From assembly GCA_036454645.1 (NCBI GenBank), contig JAZHSQ010000045.1:1-16457 (forward strand): DNA of 16,457 bases, given 5' to 3'. The notes under the pieces are model-generated. The model did no database searches. It saw only the letters and a program-made list of their open reading frames with translations, and was not told where the DNA came from. The stretch is from Olsenella_K sp036454645. Lineage in GTDB: Bacteria; Actinomycetota; Coriobacteriia; Coriobacteriales; Atopobiaceae. A program made the position numbers and the translations under genes. The stretch's first letter is position 1; every line of letters starts with the position of its first letter. This document shows, in pieces, positions 6,412-13,410 of the stretch.

Positions 6412-7384
6412 GACGCGCCTCCCGCCCAGTCGCGTCGGCGCTGGCGGAGGTCGCGCGCGCGGGGACGCCGCGGGTCGCCTGCCCCTCGGGGACATCCGAC
6501 CCCACCGAGGCACCGGCCGCCGCCCCCTCGGCAGCCGCCGCGTCGACGCCCTCCGCGCCTGCGCTCTCCCCCTCGTCCACCGGGGCGAGAAGGGCGGCGA
6601 GCGCGGAGAGCGCCACCGTGAGGACGATGGTGCGCACGCCATCGGACAGGCCAGAGAGGAGCGGCGCCCAGGCGAACAGGGCGCTGGTGGCGAACCCCGC
6701 GAGCACCAGCGCGGCGACGGCGCGGTTCTGGCGCGACGGCGGCACGATGATGGCCAGGAACATGCCGAAGAGCGCGACGGAGAGCGCGCTCACGACGCTC
6801 TCGGGCAGCACGCTGCCCGCGATGACGCCGAAGGCGCCGCCGAGGGCCCAGCCCGGGAGCGCGACTGCCATGGCGCCGTAGCTGTAGTACGGGTCGACGG
6901 CGCCCGGGCGGGCGATCGCGATGCCGAAGAGCTCGTCGGTGAGGTCGAAGCCCACCAGGACGCGGTGGACGAGCGGCGTGCCCGGCGCGAACCTCTGCGC
7001 CATCGAGCAGCTCATGAGCAGGTAGCGCGCGTTGGCAACGAGCATGACCACGGCCATCTCGAGCAGCGAGCCGCCCGCGCCGATCACCGCGAAGCCCGCG
7101 TACTCCCCGGCCGACGCGTTGTTGAGCAGGCTCGCGAAGAAGCACTGGACGGCGTCGAGCCCCACCTTGCGCGCGGCGATGCCGAGCGAGAACGAGACGG
7201 CCAGGTAGCCCAGGGCGATGGGGACGCCGTCGCGCAGCCCCTCGCGCAGAACCTCGGCGTGCCGCGCGAGGGGGCCGACCCCGTGCCGCGCGAGGGGGAC
7301 CTCGACCTCCCGCCCGCAGTCCCGCTCGACCGCCGGCACGCCCGTCGCGAGCGCCGCGCCCTCCGCCATCTCCATATCGACCAC
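6401..7384 (-). CDS. azlC: AzlC family branched-chain amino-acid permease, with extended hydrophilic tail
   Basis: This 327-residue membrane protein is the large subunit of the AzlCD exporter for leucine, isoleucine and valine or toxic analogues. The core (about 47-267) opens with GLRDGVPIALGYLAVSFSLG. It carries NNASAGEYAG (88-97), NARYLLMSCSM (118-128) and DLTDELFGIA (147-156), all family hallmarks. The core is the normal length of about 220-240 residues. Unusually, it has a 46-residue N-terminal leader and a tail of about 60 residues (268-327) rich in Ala, Gly, Ser and Glu. GTG at 7384 is preferred because GGAGG stands 6 bases upstream; ATG at 7375 is possible. It forms an operon with azlD and diverges from a LysR regulator 148 bases away, which probably controls it. 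Confidence 0.9.
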   Translation of the reverse strand: MVDMEMAEGAALATGVPAVERDCGREVEVPLARHGVGPLARHAEVLREGLRDGVPIALGYLAVSFSLGIAARKVGLDAVQCFFASLLNNASAGEYAGFAVIGAGGSLLEMAVVMLVANARYLLMSCSMAQRFAPGTPLVHRVLVGFDLTDELFGIAIARPGAVDPYYSYGAMAVALPGWALGGAFGVIAGSVLPESVVSALSVALFGMFLAIIVPPSRQNRAVAALVLAGFATSALFAWAPLLSGLSDGVRTIVLTVALSALAALLAPVDEGESAGAEGVDAAAAEGAAAGASVGSDVPEGQATRGVPARATSASADATGREARRAA

Positions 7385-7438
7385 CGCCTGCCTCCGTACA
7401 CCTCGTGCTCGTCGTGCACATTAAGCAACAGAAGAAGG

Positions 7439-7485
7439 CATAAGTAAAACGAATGATTCTTATCGAACATAAAGCTATGCTTATG
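7439..7485. promoter_or_regulatory. AT-rich dyads in the LysR/azlC divergent promoter region
   Basis: The 148-base gap contains an AT-rich island. ATAAG (7440-7444) and CTTAT (7459-7463) form a dyad with a 14-base spacer; CATAA (7468-7472) and TTATG (7481-7485) form another with an 8-base spacer. Paired, AT-rich, interrupted dyads between a LysR gene and its divergent target are the usual layout of LysR recognition and activation sites. Exact -35/-10 boxes are not convincing. Confidence 0.4.
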
Positions 7486-7532
7486 CTAAGGAGTCGAGGC
7501 CAGGCAGGGGCGACAGGCGGCAGGAGGGGTCA

Positions 7533-8525
7533 ATGCAGAGAAGGACGAGCGGCCCGAGCGGGCAGGCGCAGGGCCGGCGAAACGCACCCGAACGGGGAGG
7601 CGCGCCCGGCCGGCAGCCAGCACCTGGCGCGTCGCCCGCGCCCGCGGCACCGGCCCGCTACTCGCGCTACGCGATCTTCGCCGAGGTCGTCGAGGAGGGC
7701 AGCTTCACCAAGGTCGCCGCGAGGATCGGCTACACGCAGAGCGCAGTCTCGCAGTCCGTCAAGGCGCTCGAGCGCGAGCTCGGCTGCACGCTGGTCGAAC
7801 GCGGGCGCGACGGCGTCACGCTCACCAAGGACGGCCGCCAGTTCATGCCCTACCTGCAGGCGGTCGCGCGCGACGAGCGCGCCCTGGCCGAGAAGCGCCG
7901 CGAGGTCCAGGGCCTGGGCAGCGCGACGATCACCATCGGCACCTTCACCAGCGTGAGCAGGAACCTGCTGCCGCGCCCCATGCGCGAGTTCCGCGAGCTC
8001 TACCCCACCGTCCGCTTCGACCTCAGGCAGAGCGAGTACACCTCCATCGCGGGGTGGGTGCGCACCGGCGCGTGCGACCTCGGCTTCACGAACCTCGCGG
8101 ACGCGGAGTCGGCCGGCCTCGAGTACCGCTCCTTCGGCACCGACCGCATGATGGCGGTGGTCCCACCTGACAACCCCCTGGCGGAGAAGGACGTGCTCTC
8201 CCTGGCCGACCTCGCCACGCAGCCGTTCATCCTGCTGGACGAGGGCCGCGAGTCCGTCACGCTGCACGCCTTCGCGCGGGCGGGCCTCGAGCCGCGCGTG
8301 TGCTACGAGGTCACGGACGACTACTCGATCCTCGCGATGGTGCGCCAGGGCCTGGGAGTCACGATCCTGTACGAGATGATGCTCGTGGGCTTCGAGTCCG
8401 GCGTAGAGGTGCGTCCCATCCGGGAGGAGCCCCGCCGCACCATCACGCTCGGCTGGCGCGACTCCAAGACCCTGCCCCTGGCCGCGCGGCGCTTCTCGGA
8501 GTACCTGATACGCGAGCTGGCGTAG
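7533..8525 (+). CDS. LysR-family transcriptional regulator, probable controller of azlCD
   Basis: This 330-residue cytoplasmic regulator has its winged HTH at about 43-102: YAIFAEVVEEGSFTKVAARI, then YTQSAVSQSVKALERELG as the recognition helix and linker, and LVERGRDGVTLTKDG as the wing. The periplasmic-binding-protein-like effector domain spans about 125-325 (ITIGTFTSVSRNLLPRPM, DLGFTNL, MMAVVPPDNPLA, GLGVTILYEMM). An unusual leader of about 42 residues rich in Pro, Ala, Gly and Arg precedes the HTH. No in-frame start exists between it and the HTH, and AGGAGG lies 6-7 bases before ATG 7533, so the leader seems to be translated. Divergence from azlC suggests amino-acid-responsive control; the ligand is inferred, not shown. 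Confidence 0.9.
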   Translation: MQRRTSGPSGQAQGRRNAPERGGAPGRQPAPGASPAPAAPARYSRYAIFAEVVEEGSFTKVAARIGYTQSAVSQSVKALERELGCTLVERGRDGVTLTKDGRQFMPYLQAVARDERALAEKRREVQGLGSATITIGTFTSVSRNLLPRPMREFRELYPTVRFDLRQSEYTSIAGWVRTGACDLGFTNLADAESAGLEYRSFGTDRMMAVVPPDNPLAEKDVLSLADLATQPFILLDEGRESVTLHAFARAGLEPRVCYEVTDDYSILAMVRQGLGVTILYEMMLVGFESGVEVRPIREEPRRTITLGWRDSKTLPLAARRFSEYLIRELA

Positions 8526-8530
8526 GACGC

Positions 8531-8683
8531 TCAGTCCGTCCTTCCCCGGCGGTCGTGGCCGGTGCGCTCGTAGTAGACGGAAGCCCTGATCGAGAGGGAC
8601 TCGGAGGCGGTCTGCGAGGCGGATGCCGCGCTCTTGCGCCTCCGGTCCCTGCCGTCGCCCTTCTTGTTCTTCCGGATTCCCAT
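8531..8683 (-). CDS. Small basic protein (50 residues), hypothetical
   Basis: ATG at 8683 opens 50 codons ending in TGA. The N-terminus is strongly basic (MGIRKNKKGDGRDRRRK), followed by a Ser/Ala-rich middle (SAASASQTASESLS) and IRASVYYERTGHDRRGR. About 46 of 50 codons end in G or C, as in neighbouring real genes. A consensus-like promoter lies about 40 bases upstream. The ribosome site is weak (CCAGG). There are no Cys residues, membrane helix or signal peptide. It converges on the LysR gene with a 5-base gap. No family is recognised; a nucleic-acid- or ribosome-associated role would be a guess from charge. An opposite-strand frame (8634-8819) is less gene-like. Confidence 0.55.
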   Translation of the reverse strand: MGIRKNKKGDGRDRRRKSAASASQTASESLSIRASVYYERTGHDRRGRTD

Positions 8684-8724
8684 GGTTTGCCTGGTTCCGA
8701 CAGAAGTGCCCGACGCTGTCCGTC

Positions 8725-8753
8725 ATTATAGGGGTCTATGTGACCAATGTTAT
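8725..8753 (-). promoter_or_regulatory. Sigma70-type promoter for the small basic protein
   Basis: On the minus strand a perfect -10 TATAAT occupies 8730-8725. Seventeen bases upstream is ATAACA (8753-8748), matching four of six positions of TTGACA. Transcription would start near 8718, giving a leader of about 35 bases. It is the best promoter match noticed in this GC-rich window. Confidence 0.6.
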
Positions 8754-8773
8754 ACCAATGGTTCCCTAACCAT
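8733..8773. promoter_or_regulatory. Operator-like repeats over the small-protein promoter
   Basis: ACCAATG occurs at 8743-8749 and again at 8754-8760, 11 bases apart (one helical turn), overlapping the -35 box. The dyad ATGGTT-CCCT-AACCAT covers 8758-8773 and GGTC-N5-GACC covers 8733-8745 between -35 and -10. This stacking over a promoter suggests regulator binding. The neighbouring AraC-family protein is one possible binder because such proteins favour helically phased direct repeats. Confidence 0.4.
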
Positions 8774-8818
8774 GATGCGCGTTAGACAGTCGCATGGGCG
8801 GATACGCAGGCTCTTCTA

Positions 8819-8842
8819 GTAAGGCATTTAACAAAACCTTAC
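8819..8842. repeat. Dyad GTAAGG-N12-CCTTAC
   Basis: GTAAGG at 8819-8824 is exactly complementary to CCTTAC at 8837-8842, across an AT-rich 12-base spacer. It lies between the AraC gene and the small-protein promoter. Similar TAAGG dyads occur at 4769-4786 and 13889-13899. It may be a regulator site or part of a terminator; the sequence does not decide. Confidence 0.35.
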
Positions 8843-8871
8843 ACTGCCCTCACTCTTGAGAAGCGAAGCGC

Positions 8872-8931
8872 GGTCCCGTGCGCAGGGGCTGGCCCTTGCT
8901 GGGACCCTCGGGGAGGGTCGCGCGTACGCGC
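8872..8931. other. Overlapping alternative hairpins downstream of the AraC gene
   Basis: GGTCCC (8872-8877) can pair with GGGACC (8901-8906), enclosing GCAGGGGC/GCCCTTGC (8882-8889 with 8892-8899). Alternatively GACCCTC (8903-8909) pairs with GAGGGTC (8913-8919) around GGG. The two folds share 8903-8906 and so compete. A 12-bp palindrome GCGCGTACGCGC follows at 8920-8931. No gene is seen here. It could form the AraC 3' untranslated region, a terminator cluster or a structured RNA. Confidence 0.4.
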
Positions 8932-8950
8932 CGAACCACTACCCCTCTCC

Positions 8951-9856
8951 TTAGGAAGGAGGGCCGGCCACCTTCCTACGCCACTCACGCGGGGTGCAGC
9001 CGAAGCGCGCGCGGAAGCGCAGCGAGAAGTTCGAGGCCGATCGCATGCCGACACTGCGCGCCACCTGTGCCACCGGCTCCTCGGGGCTTTCTACCAGCAT
9101 GCGCGCGGCGAGCTCGAGGCGCTGCGACGCGAGGTAGGATGAGGGCGTCTCGCCGAGCTCCTCCCTGAAGCACCTGAGGGCCTCGCGCTCGCCGATGCCA
9201 GCCGCCCGCGCGATGTCGGGGACGCCGACCTCCTCGCCAAGGTGCCCCGCGACGAAGCGGCACATCTCCCTTACCCTGGTCGCGGCGGCCCTCGGCGCGC
9301 CCACGTCCGAGAGCTTGTCTGAGAGCTCCAGGACGTCGAGGACGAGGTGCGAGAGGGCACAGCGGACGTCGATCTCGAAGCCGCGGCCCGCCGACTCGAA
9401 GGCCTTCACCGCCTCTTCGACGTGCGCGCACGCGCTCGCGCCGGCAGCGGTCTCACCTGGCAGCAAGACCACGGGGCAGGCCTCGTTGCCCACGAGGGGC
9501 GTGAGGTACTTGCGCGTTATCGCCATGGCCTGGCCGCCACCGACCAGCTCGGCCGCGAACGTGACCGACCGCATGCGGCACGCCGGCTCGCCCCTGTAGG
9601 CGTGGAGCACGTCGCGGTTGACGAAGGCCCCGCTGCCCTCCCCCAGCACCTGCGAGCGCCCGGGGACGAGCAGCCTCACGGAGCCTTCGGTCACGACGAC
9701 CGCCTCGAGCTCCTCGTGCCAGTGCCACGGGACGCCCGTCCCGGGATCGCTGCCCAGCAGCTCGTCGTAGCCCTCGGCCGGGAACTCCGGCGAGACGGAC
9801 TTCACCGCCTCGTGCTCGCCGTGGTCGATCACGAGGGGGCGCCTGGAGTCGATCAT
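8951..9856 (-). CDS. AraC-family transcriptional regulator with cupin sensor domain
   Basis: This 301-residue protein has an N-terminal cupin-like ligand-binding domain (about 40-110; WHWHEELEAVVVTEG and GSGAFVNRDVLHAYR are the two cupin strands). The C-terminal AraC domain (about 193-293) has two HTH units: VPDIARAAGIGEREALRCFREELG and VAQVARSVGMRSASNFSLRFRARFGCTPREWR, the latter carrying the family's signature spacing. ATG at 9856 has AGGGAG 6 bases upstream. It diverges from an MFS transporter across about 200 bases and most likely regulates that gene in response to a sugar or similar small molecule. The ligand is unknown. Its stop codon lies inside a small hairpin (CTCCTT-AGG-AAGGAG). Confidence 0.92.
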   Translation of the reverse strand: MIDSRRPLVIDHGEHEAVKSVSPEFPAEGYDELLGSDPGTGVPWHWHEELEAVVVTEGSVRLLVPGRSQVLGEGSGAFVNRDVLHAYRGEPACRMRSVTFAAELVGGGQAMAITRKYLTPLVGNEACPVVLLPGETAAGASACAHVEEAVKAFESAGRGFEIDVRCALSHLVLDVLELSDKLSDVGAPRAAATRVREMCRFVAGHLGEEVGVPDIARAAGIGEREALRCFREELGETPSSYLASQRLELAARMLVESPEEPVAQVARSVGMRSASNFSLRFRARFGCTPREWRRKVAGPPS

Positions 9857-10059
9857 GGGTGCTCCCTATGTCCGATACGCGTCATTACCTGTCGTACATC
9901 ATGCACAAAGGTGCCCGTACTGCAACTAACATTCTTTGGCGCCGGTACGTAGACGGCGGTCGCGCGGCATCTCCTGCAGCGCTTGCGCGGAGGCGGCGCT
10001 CTCCCCGGCACCGGTCGGGCGCGCAAGCGCAGACGGCTTCGACGGAAGGGGACCCACCC
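9857..10059. promoter_or_regulatory. Divergent AraC/MFS control region
   Basis: About 200 bases separate the two divergent starts. The left half is AT-richer and holds a dyad GCAC-AAAG-GTGC (9903-9914) between two CGTAC tracts (9894-9898 and 9916-9920), a plausible AraC-type binding area. The right half is GC-rich with no clear element until GGAAGGGG at 10044-10051, the ribosome site of the MFS gene. In-frame upstream ATGs at 9859 and 9868 lie within the control region and are unlikely starts. Confidence 0.35.
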
Positions 10060-11235
10060 ATGACCCACGCTCTTCTCGTGATTATCTACCTCGCGTTCGT
10101 GAGCCTCGGGCTGCCCGACGGCCTCCTGGGGGCCGCATGGCCCGCGATGCACTCCGACCTCGGTGCTGCGGTCTCGACCGCCGGCGCGGTCTCCATGGTG
10201 ATCTGCTCGGGGACCGTCACCTCGAGCCTGCTTACCGACAGGCTCGTCCGGCGGCTGGGGACGGGCGGGCTCACCGTCGCCTCCGTGGCGCTCACGGCTG
10301 CGGCGCTCCTCGGGTTCTCGACGTCCTCCGCGGTCTGGCAGCTGGTGGCCTGGGCGCTCCCCTACGGGCTCGGCGCCGGAGCGGTCGACGCCTCGCTCAA
10401 CGCCTACGTCGCCACGCACTTCAAGCCGCTGCACATGAACTGGCTTCACTGCTGCTGGGGGGTCGGAGCCGCCGTCGGGCCCATGGTCATGTCGCGGCAG
10501 ATGGCCGGTTCGGGTGGCTGGCAGGGCGGCTACCGCGTGGTGTTCATTGCGCAGGTGGCGCTCGTGGCCGTGCTCCTGGCGAGCCTGCCGCTCTGGCGGG
10601 AGCGCACGCGAGGGGGCGTTGGTGGCGCGAAGCGGCGCGGCGCGGCAGCCTCGCCGCGCCTCGGCGCGCTCGTGGCGCAGCCTGGCGTGCCGCAGGCAAT
10701 GGCCGCGTTCTTCTGCTACAGCTCGTTGGAGTCCTCGAGCGGCCTCTGGGCTTCGACCTACCTGGTCCTGGGCCATGGTCTGCCCGCGCAGGACGCCGCC
10801 CTTCTGGCCTCACTACTTTATGCGGGCATCATGGTGGGCAGGCTCCTCTCGGGCGTCCTCACGCTGCGGCTCGACGGCAGGCAGCTCCTTCGCCTAGGGG
10901 AGGCCGTCATGGCCGTCGGCGCCGCCCTGCTCCTCCTCGCGAGCGGTGAGTTCGGGCTCGGCGCGGGCCTCGTCCTGCTCGGCCTGGGATGCGCGCCGAT
11001 CTTCCCCCAGATGATCCAGCTCACACCCGACCGCTTCGGCGCCGACGCCGCCCAGTCGCTCATGGGGGTGCAGATGGCGAGTGCCTATGTGGGCTCGATG
11101 GCATTCCCGCCGCTAGTGGGCTTCGTCGTGGAGAGCGTCTCCCCGCTCCTCCTGCCCGTCCTGGTCGCGGTGCTCACCGTCCTCATGAGCGCCCTCATCT
11201 GGTCCTGCGACCGCCGCGTCGCCGCCACCCGCTAG
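10060..11235 (+). CDS. MFS transporter, FucP-like (fucose permease group)
   Basis: This 391-residue inner-membrane protein has 12 predicted helices in two sixes. The start LLVIIYLAFVSLGLPDGLLGAAWP is typical of the FucP-related sugar branch of the major facilitator superfamily. LLTDRLVRRLGTGG (loop 2-3) is the motif A region. AVDASLNAYVATHFKPLHMNWLHCCWGVGAAVGP carries the branch's conserved Asn, His and Gly residues, normally lining the substrate path. A charged, basic central loop is at about 184-204. ATG at 10060 follows GGAAGGGG by 8 bases; the frame is open further upstream but crosses the shared promoter. Transport of a sugar is likely but not provable. Its stop overlaps the stop of the convergent c-di-GMP gene in GCTAGC. 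Confidence 0.9.
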   Translation: MTHALLVIIYLAFVSLGLPDGLLGAAWPAMHSDLGAAVSTAGAVSMVICSGTVTSSLLTDRLVRRLGTGGLTVASVALTAAALLGFSTSSAVWQLVAWALPYGLGAGAVDASLNAYVATHFKPLHMNWLHCCWGVGAAVGPMVMSRQMAGSGGWQGGYRVVFIAQVALVAVLLASLPLWRERTRGGVGGAKRRGAAASPRLGALVAQPGVPQAMAAFFCYSSLESSSGLWASTYLVLGHGLPAQDAALLASLLYAGIMVGRLLSGVLTLRLDGRQLLRLGEAVMAVGAALLLLASGEFGLGAGLVLLGLGCAPIFPQMIQLTPDRFGADAAQSLMGVQMASAYVGSMAFPPLVGFVVESVSPLLLPVLVAVLTVLMSALIWSCDRRVAATR

Positions 11236-13409
11236 CGGTCGTCGCGCTCCTCGACGTCCTCCGTGATGATGACGAACTCGTCCCCGCCGGTCCTGAAGAC
11301 GTTCTTCTCCCCCGCGCACTCCCGGAGCAGGCGGGCCGACTCGCTGATCATCATGTCGCCGGCGTGGTGCCCCTTGGTGTCGTTCGTGTTCTTCAGGCCG
11401 TTGAGGTCGATCGATATCACGCCCAGGACGCCGTCCCCGCGCCAGTCGTGGATACGGCGCTCGAGCGCCCGCCGGTTGCCGGCACCGGTGAGCTGGTCGA
11501 TCATGGACTGCCTCTCCAGCTCGCGCAGGCCGTTCCTGTTGCGGATCATGACCGCGATGAAATCCGTCAGCGTAGAGTACAGGATGCTGCTCGTCTGGAA
11601 GCTCTCCTGCGAGGGGTTGACGACCAGGGTGAAGCCCTCCCTCTGGTTCTGCAGGAGCAGCTGCCCGGAGACGAAGCTCCTGACGCCGTTGATGCGGAAG
11701 GAGAAGCCGGGGTACTCCTCGCGGAACGCTGCCGTGTCGCGGACCATGACCAGGTGCTCGGTGACGAACTTCGCGTACAGGCCGCGCAGCTCGTTCCTCG
11801 GTATGCTCTGCAGCTCCTCCTTGAGCGGCACCACGCCCGGCGCCGCCCACTCGTAGGTGGCGCTGACCGTGTTGTCGTCCCTCTCCTCGAAGATGAGGAA
11901 GCGCTCCGGCTGCATGTTGTCCGCGATGCACGAGATGGTCCGCTCGATTCCCCGCTCGGGGTCGGCCTCCCGCATCCCGCTGGAGATGGCCTCGTTCGCC
12001 CGCATCTCCTGGTAGACGAGGCTGTGGTCCCTCGTGAGCGCCTCGAGGTGCTTGTCCATGTCCAAGGCGATCGTGAGCTTGAGCGTGCGCTGCCCCCAGG
12101 CAGTGAGGAAGGAGTGCATGAGCAGGTTCCTCCCGGTCTTGTTGCTCATGTGGGACGCGGAGAGCGCGCGGTCCATCCTGAGCATCAGGTTGGGGCAGTC
12201 CCGGCACGGGGCGTCGAAGCCCTCCAGCGCCTTGTGGCAGGTGAGGCCCTTCAGGCTGGCGTCCGGCGCGATGCCCACGTCCTTGCGCGCGGCGGGGTTC
12301 ATGTACACGAGCTCGTAGGTCATCGGGTCGCTGATGACGACCCGCTCGCCCAGGCTGTCCAGGACGTCCCTCCTGATCAGGACGCGGTCCTCCGTGTAGG
12401 GCCTGTCCCCGTACGCCTCCTCCTCGGCGCTGCTCAGCCTCCGCGTGAGCAGCTGGAGCAGCTCGTCGAGGCTCATCACCTCGGAGCCGTACGCGACCGC
12501 ATGCGTCAGGACGGGCGTCGCCCGGGTCCTGAGCCTCCTCCATAGCGGCGGCAGGACCCCCGCGACCTTCGCGAGCTTCTCCACGACGTTCCCCGCGTTG
12601 TCCCTCCGGCAGAAGCAGAGGAAGCAGCAGAGCACGGAGCGCGGGGCCCTGTAGCGCTCGACCGTCTTCTCTATGGCGTCGAGCGGACTCCCCGCGTCGA
12701 AGTCGTACGTCGAGAGGTTCACCGAGATGGGGACGAGCGGCAGCCCGTTGTCAAGCCTGTCGCGGATCGTGCGGACGACCTGCTCCAGCACGTAGCGGTC
12801 GAGGCGGTTGATGAGCTGCGCCTCCTCCAGCACCGGCACGAACACCCCGGGGAGGATCATGCCGAGAGTGGGGTCCTCCCAGCGCGCCAGCGCCTCGAAC
12901 CCGCTCACCTCGCCCGTCAGCGTGCGGATCACCGGCTGGTAGTACACCTTGACGTAGTGCTTCTCCAGCGCCTCCGAGAAGTGCCGCAGGACGTAGCTCT
13001 TGTTTGCGAGCGACTCTCCCATCGACCGGGCGTAGAGCGCCACGCTGCGGTTGCCGTCCGCCTTGATGCCGTCGCAGGCGATCTTCGCCGCGTCGAAGGC
13101 ATGGCGCAGGTCGTCCAGGGTGTCCTTCTCCGAGGGCTTGTAGACGCCTGCCTTGAGCTGGATCCCGTCGTCGTTGATGAAGTGGTTCACCTCGTTGCAG
13201 ACGTGCTCCAGCTTGGTCTCCAGGTCGTCGGACGGCAGCAGGGCGACGAAGTGGTCCGCCGTCAGGTGACCGACGAGGGCCCCGGGGAAGCACCCAGTGA
13301 TGGTGTCGGCGATCTTCCTCAGGCAGAGGTCGCCCTGCCTCATGCCGTAGAGGCGGTTGTACTCCTTGAAGCTGGTAAGGTCGAAGCTGACGGGGCAGAA
13401 GGCGCGCAC
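11232..13409 (-). CDS. Truncated composite c-di-GMP protein: degenerate GGDEF, half EAL, PAS, GAF-like, cut GGDEF
   Basis: The frame has 725 residues from a GTG at 13409 that lacks a ribosome site, so this is probably the frameshifted remainder of a longer gene. Residues 5-125 are a GGDEF domain whose active motif is replaced by LTADHF (49-54). An EAL domain starts at 155 (VYYQPV, FEALARW with E172, SVNLS with N231) but stops near 260, lacking the TE, DDFG and downstream Lys/Glu residues. After a Cys-rich junction a PAS domain follows (352-450, with CHKALEGFDAPCRDCPN). A GAF-like region is at about 485-625. A GGDEF domain starts at 637 (DQLTGAGNR, GGDEF at 708-712) but ends 13 residues later, where about 80 more are usual. 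No RxxD inhibitory site precedes it. Both cyclase and phosphodiesterase functions are probably lost. Confidence 0.75.
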   Translation of the reverse strand: MRAFCPVSFDLTSFKEYNRLYGMRQGDLCLRKIADTITGCFPGALVGHLTADHFVALLPSDDLETKLEHVCNEVNHFINDDGIQLKAGVYKPSEKDTLDDLRHAFDAAKIACDGIKADGNRSVALYARSMGESLANKSYVLRHFSEALEKHYVKVYYQPVIRTLTGEVSGFEALARWEDPTLGMILPGVFVPVLEEAQLINRLDRYVLEQVVRTIRDRLDNGLPLVPISVNLSTYDFDAGSPLDAIEKTVERYRAPRSVLCCFLCFCRRDNAGNVVEKLAKVAGVLPPLWRRLRTRATPVLTHAVAYGSEVMSLDELLQLLTRRLSSAEEEAYGDRPYTEDRVLIRRDVLDSLGERVVISDPMTYELVYMNPAARKDVGIAPDASLKGLTCHKALEGFDAPCRDCPNLMLRMDRALSASHMSNKTGRNLLMHSFLTAWGQRTLKLTIALDMDKHLEALTRDHSLVYQEMRANEAISSGMREADPERGIERTISCIADNMQPERFLIFEERDDNTVSATYEWAAPGVVPLKEELQSIPRNELRGLYAKFVTEHLVMVRDTAAFREEYPGFSFRINGVRSFVSGQLLLQNQREGFTLVVNPSQESFQTSSILYSTLTDFIAVMIRNRNGLRELERQSMIDQLTGAGNRRALERRIHDWRGDGVLGVISIDLNGLKNTNDTKGHHAGDMMISESARLLRECAGEKNVFRTGGDEFVIITEDVEERDDR

Positions 13410-13410
13410 C

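Noticed and set aside
7530..8726. 398-residue minus-strand open frame opposite the LysR gene
   Set aside because: The LysR gene is clear by HTH and effector domain; the antisense product is low complexity. Only the different frame at 8531-8683 looks like a gene.
8634..8819. 61-residue plus-strand frame over the small-protein promoter
   Set aside because: It has no ribosome site, uses AT-rich promoter DNA as codons and has less coding-like codon bias than the opposite 50-residue frame.
9859..10059. Upstream in-frame extension of the MFS gene (67 residues)
   Set aside because: It would run through the divergent promoter region; the product is Arg-rich without a membrane segment, and ATG 10060 has a ribosome site and begins the first helix.
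10989..12545. 518-residue plus-strand open frame
   Set aside because: It overlaps the MFS end and is antisense to the composite c-di-GMP gene, with no recognisable motif.
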